Below the pieces are notes generated by a model, which did no database searches, was not told the origin of the DNA, and saw only the letters and a program-made list of their open reading frames with translations. The translations under genes were made by a program, and so were the position numbers. A DNA stretch of 30,559 bases, from NCBI GenBank assembly GCA_902826155.1, contig CADEDU010000073.1, positions 6,629-37,187 of the forward strand, read 5' to 3'. Position 1 is the first letter of the stretch. Each line of letters opens with the position of its first letter. This stretch comes from an uncultured beta proteobacterium (GTDB lineage Bacteria > Pseudomonadota > Gammaproteobacteria > Burkholderiales > SG8-39). Shown piece by piece: positions 16,776 to 25,945 of the stretch.

Positions 16776-17659
16776 AGAGCCCTGCTGCCGGTTCGCAGGC
16801 GCGGCTCTCGCTCGATGCGCGCTCGCTCGACCAGTTGAAGACGCAGTCGCGCGATCGTCCCGATGAGGCGCTGAAGACCGCCGCCAAGCAGTTCGAGGCG
16901 GTGTTCATGAACATGCTGCTCAAGAGCATGCGCGAGGCGCTGCCGCAGACCGATGCCTTCGGTTCGGATGCCACACGGCTCTACACCAGCATGTTCGATC
17001 AGGAGCTGTCGACCAAGCTGGGCGAGCGCGGCGGCATGGGTATCGCCGATCTGCTCGTCAAGCAACTGAGCGATGCGCAGAAGGGCAAGCAGAGTCCGTT
17101 GCCGGCGAGCGGCCGTACGAGCACGATCGATAAGCTGAATGCCGCGACCGCTCAGGCACAGCCCAACCTCGGTTCGGGCGCACCGCAGGCGTTCGTCGAC
17201 CGGTTGCTTCCGCAGGCGCGCAACGCCGAGCGCGCCACCGGCATTCCGGCCGAGTTCATGCTGGGGCAGGCTGCGCTCGAGTCCGGCTGGGGGCAACGCG
17301 AGATCCGCCGCCCGGACGGATCGAACTCGTTCAACCTGTTCGGCATCAAGGCGAGCCCGGGCTGGAACGGTGCAACCGTCGACGTGATGACCACCGAGTA
17401 CACCAACGGCGTGCCGCGCAAGACGGTGGAGAAGTTCCGCGCCTATGGTTCGTATCAGCAGGCGTTCGAGGATTACGGGCGACTGATCGCGGGCAATCCG
17501 CGTTACGTCAATGCCCTCAACAGCGGCGGCAAGATCGAGCGCTTCGCGCAGGGATTGCAGCAGGGCGGCTACGCGACCGACCCGCGCTACGCCGAGAAGC
17601 TCACCCGTGTAATCCATCACACCATGGCGCTCGCTCGCGGTGGTTCAGGTTCAGTTTGA
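16772..17659 (+). CDS. flgJ: Rod-cap protein and muramidase FlgJ
   Basis: Two-domain protein of 295 residues. The N-terminal part (about 1-110; FEAVFMNMLLKSMREALP, then YTSMFDQELSTKL) is the rod-cap domain. The C-terminal part (about 140-290) is a peptidoglycan hydrolase of the glucosaminidase type that opens the cell wall for the rod. The likely catalytic Glu is E170 in AALESGWG, followed by NSFNLFGIKA and the FRAYGSYQQAFEDYGRLI block. The start ATG 16772 overlaps the flgI stop. The dual-domain form is that of beta- and gammaproteobacteria. Confidence 0.95.
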   Translation: MKSPAAGSQARLSLDARSLDQLKTQSRDRPDEALKTAAKQFEAVFMNMLLKSMREALPQTDAFGSDATRLYTSMFDQELSTKLGERGGMGIADLLVKQLSDAQKGKQSPLPASGRTSTIDKLNAATAQAQPNLGSGAPQAFVDRLLPQARNAERATGIPAEFMLGQAALESGWGQREIRRPDGSNSFNLFGIKASPGWNGATVDVMTTEYTNGVPRKTVEKFRAYGSYQQAFEDYGRLIAGNPRYVNALNSGGKIERFAQGLQQGGYATDPRYAEKLTRVIHHTMALARGGSGSV

Positions 17660-17676
17660 GCCGGCGCGGTCGAAAA
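17650..17676 (+). promoter_or_regulatory. sigma-28-like promoter before flgK
   Basis: TTCAGTTT (17650-17657), 11 bases, then GTCGAAAA (17669-17676). This matches the consensus TAAAGTTT-N11-GCCGATAA at 6 of 8 positions in each half with exact spacing. It begins in the last codons of flgJ and lies about 90 bases before flgK. In enteric bacteria flgKL also has its own sigma-28 promoter. The rest of the 107-base gap shows no other element. Confidence 0.4.
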
Positions 17677-17766
17677 CTGAACTACGCAAGGCGGACGAGC
17701 ACGGCGCAGTCAGTGGCATGCAGTTCGATTCGCCGCAGGTGGTTCGAAACGAGGGGTTAGCCGGTC

Positions 17767-19653
17767 ATGGGTTCATCACTGTTCGAGGTAGGGCTCTCCG
17801 GTCTGCGTGCGGCGCAGATCAGCATCACCACGACCGGACACAACATCGCCAACGTCGACACGCCCGGCTTTACGCGACAGGTCTCGCAGCAAAGCGCCGA
17901 GGTGTCGCAGTTCAGTGGCGCCGGGTTCATCGGCAAGGGTGTGCGCACCGACTCGGTCAAGCGCGTCTACGACGAATTCCTGGTGGCGCAACTGCGCGAC
18001 GCCGGCACGCGCGAAGCCGGTTCGGCGGTGCTCTCGCAACAGCTCGGGCGCCTGAGCGGGCTGCTCGGCGACGAGACCACCGGCGTCAACCCGGTGCTCA
18101 CCAATTTCTTCGCGGCGGTCAACGACGTCGCTCAGCACCCCAACGATCTGACCGCGCGGAACGCGCTCCTTTCCAGCGCCAATACGTTCGCCGTTCGCCT
18201 GCAGGACATCGACGGAGAGATCCAGCGGCTGCGCGGCGATACGAACATGGCGATCGACCGGGTCGTCACCGAGATCAACACGATCAGCAAGCAGGTCGCC
18301 GAGATCAACGACCAGATCGCGCTGCAGGCCAACTCCGGCCAGACGCCCAATGACATGCTCGATCTGCGGGATCGGCTGATCGGCGATCTGGCCAAGAACG
18401 TGCGCGTCACCACCACGTCGATGCCCGACGGCACCGTCAACGTGTTTCTCGGCAGCGGTCAGGCGCTGGTGGTGAACAACCAGTCCTACAAGCTTGCAGC
18501 GGTGAACGATCCGCAGTTCGCGTCGGATCGCGCGCTCACGCTGCAGACGCAAAGCGGCACGGTGTACGTGACGCCTTCGCAGGTCGGGGGCGGCGAACTC
18601 GTCGGTCACTTCGCTTTTCGCGATGGCGCACTCACCGACGCGCAGAACGAATTGGGACGCGTGGCGCAGGCATTCGCGTTCTCGGTGAACCAGCAGCATC
18701 GCCTCGGAACCGATCGCAACGGCAGCTTCGGCGCGGATCTGTTCGGGGTTGGCGCACCGCAAGCGTATTCCGACGGCCGCAATACCGGCACCGGCGCGGT
18801 GAGCGCGACGATCGTCGATGCGACCCAGTTGACGGGCAGCGACTACGACGTGAGCTGGGACGGCACCAACTACACCGTCAGGCGCACGAGCGACGGCACG
18901 ACGCAGACCTTCGGATCGTTGCCGCAGACCCTCGACGGGGTGCAGATCTCGATTGCCGGCGCAGCAAACGCGGGGGATTCGTTCCGCGTGCTGCCGACGC
19001 GCTTCGCGGCGCAGAACTTCAGCGTGGCGATCGGTGATCCGAATCGCATCGCTGTGAACACACCGGTGCGTTCTTCGGCGTCGCTCGCCAATCTGGGCAA
19101 CGGCACGATCAGTGCGCCGAGCGTGGTCGGGCCGACCGCGAATCCGAACCTGCAGCAGCCGGTCACCATCACCTTCACCAGTGCCACGACGTTCAATGTA
19201 AGCGGCACCGGCACCGGCAATCCGACTGGCGTGGCGTACACCGCGGGCGGCACCGTCACGTACAACGGGTGGACGCTCAAGATCGACGGCAGCCCGCGCG
19301 CCGGCGATACCTTCACCGTGGGCGCGAACACCGGTGGAACGGGCGACAACGGCAACGCGCAGGCGCTCGCGTCGCTGCAAACCAGTCAGATCGTGCGTGG
19401 TGAAACGCTGGCCGGCGCCTATGGCTCGCTGGTGGCCGACGTCGGCAACGAAGCTGCGGCCGCGCAGATCACCCACCTGGCGCATGAGCAGATGCGCAGC
19501 AACGCGTTCGACGCGCATCAGGAGCTGTCGGGCGTCAACCTCGACGAGGAAGCCGCCAACCTGCTGCGCTATCAGGCGGCGTACCAGGCCGCGGCGAAGT
19601 TCACCTCGATCGTGCAGTCGCTGTTCGACGAGTTCCTGCAGCGGCTGGGATAG
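17767..19653 (+). CDS. flgK: Hook-filament junction protein FlgK (HAP1)
   Basis: Junction protein of 628 residues linking hook and filament. The N-terminus MGSSLFEVGLSGLRAAQ plus GHNIANVDTPGFTRQVSQQ is diagnostic. The coiled-coil region (DIDGEIQRLR, EINTISKQVAEINDQIA) follows. The C-terminal D0 helix is SGVNLDEEAANLLRYQAAYQAAAKF. The variable outer part contains two copies (residues 391-408 and 501-518) of an 18-residue beta motif also found once in FlgL. GAGGGG about 12 bases before ATG 17767 is a modest Shine-Dalgarno. FlgN, encoded on the other strand, should be its chaperone. Confidence 0.95.
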   Translation: MGSSLFEVGLSGLRAAQISITTTGHNIANVDTPGFTRQVSQQSAEVSQFSGAGFIGKGVRTDSVKRVYDEFLVAQLRDAGTREAGSAVLSQQLGRLSGLLGDETTGVNPVLTNFFAAVNDVAQHPNDLTARNALLSSANTFAVRLQDIDGEIQRLRGDTNMAIDRVVTEINTISKQVAEINDQIALQANSGQTPNDMLDLRDRLIGDLAKNVRVTTTSMPDGTVNVFLGSGQALVVNNQSYKLAAVNDPQFASDRALTLQTQSGTVYVTPSQVGGGELVGHFAFRDGALTDAQNELGRVAQAFAFSVNQQHRLGTDRNGSFGADLFGVGAPQAYSDGRNTGTGAVSATIVDATQLTGSDYDVSWDGTNYTVRRTSDGTTQTFGSLPQTLDGVQISIAGAANAGDSFRVLPTRFAAQNFSVAIGDPNRIAVNTPVRSSASLANLGNGTISAPSVVGPTANPNLQQPVTITFTSATTFNVSGTGTGNPTGVAYTAGGTVTYNGWTLKIDGSPRAGDTFTVGANTGGTGDNGNAQALASLQTSQIVRGETLAGAYGSLVADVGNEAAAAQITHLAHEQMRSNAFDAHQELSGVNLDEEAANLLRYQAAYQAAAKFTSIVQSLFDEFLQRLG

Positions 19654-19681
19654 ATCGGCGCAATAGTCCAGGGAGCCAGCG

Positions 19682-20896
19682 ATGCGCATCAGCTCAGCGA
19701 TGATTCACGATCACGGATCGGGCTCGATCGTCGATGCCCAGTCCCGGCTGTACAAGCTGCAGGAGCAGCTCAGCACCGGACGCCGGGTGAACTCGCCGCA
19801 GGACGATCCGATCGCTGCCGCCGCGGCGATGCGCGTCACCGACACGATCGCCCGCAACGACCAGTTCCTGATCAACCAGGCCGCGGCCAAGAACACGCTG
19901 GCCTTCGCCGAAGGCGTGGTGGGCGACATCGGCGGGGTGCTGCAGAACATCCGCGAGCGGCTGATCCAGGCCGGCAATCTCGGCACGCTCACCGCGAACG
20001 ATCGGGAGACGCTGGCGCAAGACCTGCGGGCGGAGTACGACCAGCTGTTGTCGCTTGCCAACGCGCGCGACAGTGCCGGCAACTTCCTGTTCAGCGGTTC
20101 GAAGGAGACGACCCAGTCGTTCAATGACGCCCCTGGGGGAGCGGTGGTCTACAACGGCGATCAGTCGCGTCGCACGGTGCAGGTGAGCGCTTCGCGTGCA
20201 CTGGCGGTGAGCGAGAACGGCGCCGAGCTGTTCCAGCGGGTGCGCACCGGCAACGGCACGTTCCTCACCGGCGCCACCAGCACCAACAGCGGCACCGGCG
20301 TCATCGACCTTGGCACGGTGGTCGATTCCAGCGCGCTCACCAATGACACCTACCGTGTGGTGTTCAACGTCGTGGGCACCACCACCACCTACGACATCGT
20401 CGACGTCACCACGGCCGCGACGCTGTCAGCCGGCAATGCGTACACCAGCGGCGCGGCGATACAAGTGGCCGGCATGCAGGTGGCGATCGAGGGCGCACCG
20501 GCGAACGGCGATACTTTCTCGCTGCAGCCCAGCCCGAATCAGAGCCTGTTCGTCTCCATCGAAAGCATCGCGGCTGCTTTGCAAGGCACGCCGAACGAGC
20601 CCGACGAGATGGCGCGGCTCACCACCCTGATGGGTACTGCGCTCGGCAACATCGATCAGGGCATCGAGAAGGCGCTGGTGGTGCGGGCGCAGTTCGGCTC
20701 CGCGCTCCACGAGCTCGACGTCATGGGCGAGAGCTCCGAATCGCAACAGGTGGCGCTCAGGACCGAGCTCTCGGGGCTGGTGGATATCGACTACGCCAAG
20801 GCGATCAGTGATTTCGCCCGCACGCAGCAGGCCCTGGAGGCGGCGCGCAACTCGTACGCGCGCGTCATGGAGAAATCGCTGTTCGATCTGATCTGA
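19682..20896 (+). CDS. flgL: Hook-filament junction protein FlgL (HAP3)
   Basis: Junction protein of 404 residues, related to flagellin. The N-terminal helix region (LYKLQEQLSTGRRVNSPQDDP, then LAFAEGVVGDIGGVLQNIRERL) and the C-terminal helix (ELSGLVDIDYAKAISDFARTQ, then AARNSYARVMEKSLFDLI) are typical. The middle carries one copy of the beta motif seen in FlgK (residues 264-281). GGGAG at 19671-19675 is placed well for ATG 19682. It is the last gene of the flg run and ends only 17 bases from the convergent response-regulator gene. Confidence 0.94.
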   Translation: MRISSAMIHDHGSGSIVDAQSRLYKLQEQLSTGRRVNSPQDDPIAAAAAMRVTDTIARNDQFLINQAAAKNTLAFAEGVVGDIGGVLQNIRERLIQAGNLGTLTANDRETLAQDLRAEYDQLLSLANARDSAGNFLFSGSKETTQSFNDAPGGAVVYNGDQSRRTVQVSASRALAVSENGAELFQRVRTGNGTFLTGATSTNSGTGVIDLGTVVDSSALTNDTYRVVFNVVGTTTTYDIVDVTTAATLSAGNAYTSGAAIQVAGMQVAIEGAPANGDTFSLQPSPNQSLFVSIESIAAALQGTPNEPDEMARLTTLMGTALGNIDQGIEKALVVRAQFGSALHELDVMGESSESQQVALRTELSGLVDIDYAKAISDFARTQQALEAARNSYARVMEKSLFDLI

Positions 20897-20917
20897 TCGC
20901 GCCTGCTTCGTGATCAG
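20893..20917. repeat. inverted repeat across the flgL / regulator stop codons
   Basis: CTGATC (20893-20898) and GATCAG (20912-20917) form a 6-base stem around a 13-base loop. Each arm contains the stop codon of one of the two convergent genes. No T-run follows. It may help end transcription of both operons, but the stem is short. Confidence 0.3.
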
Positions 20918-21900
20918 TCGAGGTAGCGCCGCACCTTCTCGATCAACTTGTCCTGATCGACCGGCTTGACCAGAAAGTCGTTCGCGCCCACCGCGCGGCT
21001 CGAGCGCACCGAGTCGCGATTGCCGTGACCCGATACCACGATGATCGGCACGGTTCGATAGTTGGGCAGCGCGCGGATCTCACGCGTCGCGGCGATGCCG
21101 TCCAGGCCGGGCATCATCAGGTCCATCAGCACCAGCGACACGCGCTGCGTGACCAGCTGTTCCACCGCCTCTTCGGCACTGGCGGCATAGCGCGGCTCGT
21201 ATCCGCCCGCCTCCAGCGAGGCGCCGAGAATCTCGCGCATCATCTCGTCGTCGTCGACTACCAGGACACGCTTGGTCGCGCCCTGGCAAGCCTTGCGCCC
21301 TTGCGCGGCGATGCGCGCGATGTTCTCGCTCAACGTGGTCAGTGCCGACTTCGGTCCGACGGCTTCGGGCAGGCGTGTGTGCAGTCGCTGCAGCTCACCA
21401 TTCAACTCCCGGTGCACGGTGGCCAGGGTTTCGAACTGGCCGCGGGCCGCGCCGATGCGATCACGCGCATCGAGCAGGTCTTCGCGCAACTGCTTGGCGA
21501 TCTTGGCGCGACGCAGCGCCAGATGAATGCGTTCGGTGTGCGGCGTCGGCTTCGCAGTGGCGAAGTCGTCGAACACGCCGCGCATGCACAGGTCGCCAGC
21601 CTGAATGCTGTGGCGATTGAGGCACAACGCCACCGCCATCGGGGCGGTGTCTTCGGCCACCCCGCACTTCTTGAGCAGCTCGTTGCGAAAGCTCGCCGAG
21701 GCATCGAGATCGTTGATCGCCAGCAGCAGCACGTCGGGTTGTGCCTGCGAATAGGCGAGCGCGGCGGCTTCGAGTTCGGTGTGGACCACGGTCAGCCGGT
21801 GCTCGGTCGGCACCAGCTTGGCCATCGGATCGCGATCGAGGGCATCTTCGGCGACGAGCAGTACCGACAACTGTGAATGTTCTTGTTGTTCTTCGGACAT
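20914..21900 (-). CDS. Response regulator with pseudo-receiver, coiled coil and receiver
   Basis: Protein of 328 residues with no DNA-binding or enzymatic output domain. Residues 11-130 look like a receiver fold, but the phosphoacceptor position is A61 (DVLLLAIN), so it is probably not phosphorylated. Residues about 135-215 are helical and likely coiled coil (DLLDARDRIGAARGQFETL). Residues 206-328 are an intact receiver: VLVVDDDE, phosphoacceptor D260 in LVLMDLMMPGLDG, VSGH, and K in FLVKP. ATG 21900 was chosen because GGAG lies six bases upstream; the in-frame TTG 21912 includes that site. The gene is 37 bases downstream of the hybrid kinase, its probable partner. Confidence 0.85.
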   Translation of the reverse strand: MSEEQQEHSQLSVLLVAEDALDRDPMAKLVPTEHRLTVVHTELEAAALAYSQAQPDVLLLAINDLDASASFRNELLKKCGVAEDTAPMAVALCLNRHSIQAGDLCMRGVFDDFATAKPTPHTERIHLALRRAKIAKQLREDLLDARDRIGAARGQFETLATVHRELNGELQRLHTRLPEAVGPKSALTTLSENIARIAAQGRKACQGATKRVLVVDDDEMMREILGASLEAGGYEPRYAASAEEAVEQLVTQRVSLVLMDLMMPGLDGIAATREIRALPNYRTVPIIVVSGHGNRDSVRSSRAVGANDFLVKPVDQDKLIEKVRRYLD

Positions 21901-21937
21901 CACAATCTCCAAGATCGCTGACCGGAGCGTGCGACGG

Positions 21938-24900
21938 TCAGGCGTTCGCTGTCTCCTCTTCCTCGACGATTATTTCGATTGCACTGCGCACAGTCGCGAA
22001 CTCATCGCGGCATCGCTCGACACGAGCGGCGGCGTCGGTGAGGTCATCGCCCTCGGCGCACGCTTCCAGCTCCGCGCACAGGCGCGACAGTTCGTGCGCG
22101 CCGACTTGTGCAGCAGATGACTTGAGCGTGTGAGCAGCCCTGCGCAATGAGTCTGCGTTGAGTATATGAACGGCATCGACCATTGTTTGCAGTTGCTTTG
22201 TCGCTGCCGTGACAAACATCTTGGACACCTTCACAAGCATGTTCTGGTGTCCTGGACGCGTGAGTGCGCGCAGCTTCTCGAGCGTGGCGCGATCGAGTGA
22301 TGGCGGTTTCGCGTCGACCGGTCCACGTGCCGACGGCGCATTCGTCTCGCGCGAGGCGAAGGCACTCGCCTCGGCATGTGCCTGGACCTTGTCCGATTCG
22401 AGCCAGCGCGCGAGCGTCTCGACGAGCTGTTCACGCTCGAACGGCTTGGTCAGATAGTCGTCCATGCCGGCCTCGATACAACGCGCCCGATCGCCGGACA
22501 TGGCGTGTGCAGTGAGCGCAATGATCGGCAGGCGTTCGCCGTCCGAAGGTTCGTTGGCGCGGATCTGCGCGGTGGCCTCGAACCCGTCCATCACCGGCAT
22601 CTGGCAGTCCATCACCACCAGGTCGTAGCGATTGCGGGCCACCAGCTCGACTGCCTGCGCACCGTTCTCGGCCGTGTCGACCTCGCAACCGAGCTCCTCG
22701 AGCGTCGCGAGTGCCACTTCCTGATTGACCGGGTTGTCCTCGACCAACAGCAGGTGTGCGTGAAACGCGGGATCGCGCGCCTCGCCCATCCGCGACTCGA
22801 GAGCCCGTGCGGGGAGGGGATTGCCGGCCGCGACGCGCAGCACATCCTGCAGGCAGCGTGACAACTGTGCTTCCGACACCGGCTTGTTGAGCACGCGGGC
22901 GATGCGAAGCTCTTGCAGCGTTGACACGGGCACGTCGCGGTCGATGGCGCTCAACAGCACCAGACGCAAAGCGTCGAAGCGCGGGTCGCGGCGGATCGCG
23001 CGCGCGAGCGCCAGTCCATCGAGGCCGTATGAATCGAGAGCTAGCAAAGCCACTTGGAACGGCCGAGCCCGGACCGCGGTATCGAGCGCTCGCAGCGCTT
23101 CATCCTCCCGGGCGGTCGTGAGCACGTGCGCGCCCCAGCCGCTGATCTGATACTGCAGGATCTCCCGGCTGGCGCGGCTGTCGTCGACTACCAGCACGTG
23201 CAGGTCGGCCAGTGACACGACGGATTGGACGGGCGCGATCTCTGCGCCACACGCGAGCGTGACCGTGAACCAGAAGGTCGAGCCTTTGCCGGGTGTGCTG
23301 GTCACGCCCATCTCGCCGCCCATCATGCGGACCAGATCGCGCGACACGCTCAGTCCGAGTCCGGTGCCGCCGTACTTGCGGGTCGTGCCACTGTCGGCCT
23401 GGGTGAACGGCTCGAAGACGCGCTTCTGATCGTCGGGGGCAATGCCGATGCCGGTATCGCGCACGGCGATGCGGACCATGACCTGGTCGTCGTCACGCAG
23501 CAACCCGCCCACCGACACCTGCACATTGCCGTGGCTGGTGAACTTGAGCGCGTTGCCCAGCAGATTGGACAGCACTTGCCGCAGCCGGCCCGGGTCGCCA
23601 CGCAACGTCGCCGGGATCTCGTGCGAGATCTGGCACAGCAGTTCCAGGCCCTTGGATTGCGCGCGCTCGCCGAACAATTGCACTACGCCCTCGATCGCCT
23701 CGCGCGGGTCGAAGTCGATCTCCTCCAGCTCGAGTTTGCCGGCCTCGATCTTGGAAAAATCGAGGATGTCGTTCAGCACCTTGAGCAGCGCGACGCCCGA
23801 GCTCTGTACGGTCCGGGCGAAGTGTTGTTGGCGATCGCTGAGTTCAGTCTTGAGCAGCAGACCGGTCATGCCCAACACGCCATTCATCGGCGTGCGGATC
23901 TCATGACTCATGTTCGCGACGAACTCGCTCTTGGCACGGCTGGCGGCCTCCGCGGCGTCTTTCGCCTCGGCAAGCTGCGCGGTGCGCTCGACCACCCGTT
24001 GTTCCAGATCGGCCTTGGCTTCGCGCAGCAGGCGCTCGTTCTCCTTGCGCTCGGTAATGTCGCGGACGAACACGCCGATGAAATACGTTTCGTTCTCGCG
24101 CGTGGCGATCGCAGCCATCTCGGCGGGAAATTCATGTCCGCCGCGATGCAGGCCGACGACTTCGAGGCGCCGATTCAGCAGCGACGACGCGCCCGTCGCA
24201 CCCACCTTGGCAATCAGTTGTCGCACCGAGTCGCGCATCCGCTCCGGCGTGGTGAGTTCGGCCACGTCGCGACCGAGCGCCTCGGGGCGTGACCAGCCGA
24301 ACACGCGCTCGGCTTCCGGATTCCAGTCGGTGACCACACCCGCGCTGCTGAGGGTAAACATCGCATCCAGCGCATGGTCGAACACGTGGCGCGCGCGCGT
24401 CTGGGCGGCCTGCAGGGCGCGGCGCATGCGATTGCGCTCGGTGACATCGCGCACGATCGCGATCTCGCCGACGAGCTGACCGCTCTCGTCGTGCAGGGCG
24501 GTGCGGGTACCGGAAATTTCAATGTGGCGCCCGCCCTTGGTGACGCGCTCCCCGCCGAAGGGCTGACCGTCGGCCTCGCGCGCCGCGGCCATGAACGCGG
24601 TGTACTGCTCGTCACTCATGTGGCGGAAATGCAGCTCCCGCACCGACTTGCCGATCGCCTCTTCCGAGGTGAAGCCGAACACGCGTCGGGCGCCCTCATT
24701 CCAATAGGTGACCCTGCTCTGGGCATCCAGCGTGAAGATCGCATCGTTCGACTGCTCGACGATGCGCGCGAGTCTGCGATGTTCTGCTTCGCTATGCCGG
24801 AGCGCCGCTTCGCGTTGCTTGTCTGCGGTGATGTCGCGGCTGATGCCGATCGCGCCGATGTGCCAGCCGTTCTCGTCGAACAGCGGCGCCGACGAACCCG

Positions 24901-25906
24901 AGATGTACAAACGCTCGCCATTGGCCCCGGTGCGCTCGCCCTCGAAGCGCCAGGTGTCGCCGCGCTGAGTGCGCCGCATCATCCCGGCGTATTCGTCTTC
25001 GTCCATGTTGCGATGCTGAAGCTCGCGCAGCGTCTTGCCGACAGCCTGCGCGGTGGTGAATCCGTACATCCGTTCGGCGCCACCGTTCCAGTACGTGACC
25101 ATGCCGGTCCGGTCGAGCGTCATGATCGCATCGCTCGATTGCTCGGCGATCGCGCCAAGGTGTCGGTAGCGCGCCTCGCTGGCGCGCAACGCATGCTCCA
25201 TCTGCCGCTGCGTCCCGATCTGCTCGTCGATGCGCTGCGCCATCTCGTTGAAGGCCTGCAGGCTCTCGCGCACGTCGTGCGGTCCTGCGAGTCGCGCGCG
25301 AACGGCATAGTTGCCCGCGCCGAATCTCTGCGCCGCTCGAGGCAGTTCCGCGAGTGCGCGCAAGCCAAGATGCAAGGTCAGCAACAATGCCGCCCAGGCG
25401 CAAGCGATGGCGACGACGAGATAGGTTGCGGTGCTCTCGAAGATGCGCCAGGCGCGATTCACCTCGGGGGTCGGGTTCAACGCCAGTTCGAGCCGGCCGA
25501 GCACGTTGCGCGGCGAGCCGATGTCCTGCGCCAGGCCGACGCTGCCGTAGTCGACGAAGTGATGGAACCAGGCGGGCCCTTCGATCGCGACCGTGGCACC
25601 CTTCGCTTCGAGCAACTCGCCCTTGCCGTCGATCCAGGCGACTCGCGCGACGCCTTCGCTCTGCGCGGTGCCGGTCAGCAACCTCAGGATCGCGAGTTTA
25701 TTGCCGCTCAACGCGGCATCGAGCACCTGCGGTGCGAGCATCGCCAGGTAGCTCGCCGCGCGTCCCTGATGTTCCAGACGATAGCGTGCGGTCTCCGCGC
25801 GCAGCAGGTTGGCGAGCAGGGCGCAGGCGAACAGCGCCAGGACCAGCCCGCTCACCAGCGTGACGCGCTGGTTCAGACTCAGACGCGCGAGCCAACGTCC
25901 AGGCAT
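21938..25906 (-). CDS. Membrane hybrid histidine kinase with three PAS, two REC and HPt domains
   Basis: Sensor kinase of 1322 residues. Order: TM1 (about 14-36), periplasmic part (37-157), TM2 (158-181), HAMP (182-235), PAS1 (245-368), PAS2 (372-495), PAS3 (505-628), coiled coil, HisKA with H668 in [12 protein letters not shown], HATPase with [15 protein letters not shown] and GTGLGLS, REC1 (about 905-1025), REC2 (about 1050-1165) and HPt with H1259 in [17 protein letters not shown]2 has phosphoacceptor D1100 in [15 protein letters not shown]1 has A956 at that position. This is a His-Asp-His phosphorelay of the BarA type. GGAG lies seven bases before ATG 25906. The gene follows cheB by 39 bases and precedes the two-receiver regulator. 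The ligand is unknown. Confidence 0.9.
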   Translation of the reverse strand: MPGRWLARLSLNQRVTLVSGLVLALFACALLANLLRAETARYRLEHQGRAASYLAMLAPQVLDAALSGNKLAILRLLTGTAQSEGVARVAWIDGKGELLEAKGATVAIEGPAWFHHFVDYGSVGLAQDIGSPRNVLGRLELALNPTPEVNRAWRIFESTATYLVVAIACAWAALLLTLHLGLRALAELPRAAQRFGAGNYAVRARLAGPHDVRESLQAFNEMAQRIDEQIGTQRQMEHALRASEARYRHLGAIAEQSSDAIMTLDRTGMVTYWNGGAERMYGFTTAQAVGKTLRELQHRNMDEDEYAGMMRRTQRGDTWRFEGERTGANGERLYISGSSAPLFDENGWHIGAIGISRDITADKQREAALRHSEAEHRRLARIVEQSNDAIFTLDAQSRVTYWNEGARRVFGFTSEEAIGKSVRELHFRHMSDEQYTAFMAAAREADGQPFGGERVTKGGRHIEISGTRTALHDESGQLVGEIAIVRDVTERNRMRRALQAAQTRARHVFDHALDAMFTLSSAGVVTDWNPEAERVFGWSRPEALGRDVAELTTPERMRDSVRQLIAKVGATGASSLLNRRLEVVGLHRGGHEFPAEMAAIATRENETYFIGVFVRDITERKENERLLREAKADLEQRVVERTAQLAEAKDAAEAASRAKSEFVANMSHEIRTPMNGVLGMTGLLLKTELSDRQQHFARTVQSSGVALLKVLNDILDFSKIEAGKLELEEIDFDPREAIEGVVQLFGERAQSKGLELLCQISHEIPATLRGDPGRLRQVLSNLLGNALKFTSHGNVQVSVGGLLRDDDQVMVRIAVRDTGIGIAPDDQKRVFEPFTQADSGTTRKYGGTGLGLSVSRDLVRMMGGEMGVTSTPGKGSTFWFTVTLACGAEIAPVQSVVSLADLHVLVVDDSRASREILQYQISGWGAHVLTTAREDEALRALDTAVRARPFQVALLALDSYGLDGLALARAIRRDPRFDALRLVLLSAIDRDVPVSTLQELRIARVLNKPVSEAQLSRCLQDVLRVAAGNPLPARALESRMGEARDPAFHAHLLLVEDNPVNQEVALATLEELGCEVDTAENGAQAVELVARNRYDLVVMDCQMPVMDGFEATAQIRANEPSDGERLPIIALTAHAMSGDRARCIEAGMDDYLTKPFEREQLVETLARWLESDKVQAHAEASAFASRETNAPSARGPVDAKPPSLDRATLEKLRALTRPGHQNMLVKVSKMFVTAATKQLQTMVDAVHILNADSLRRAAHTLKSSAAQVGAHELSRLCAELEACAEGDDLTDAAARVERCRDEFATVRSAIEIIVEEEETANA

Positions 25907-25945
25907 CGAAGGGCTCCGTACCGTGATCCGCGCGTGGGTGTCGGG

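Noticed and set aside
17776..19689. 637-residue open frame opposite flgK
   Set aside because: Reverse shadow of flgK caused by high GC in the third codon position.
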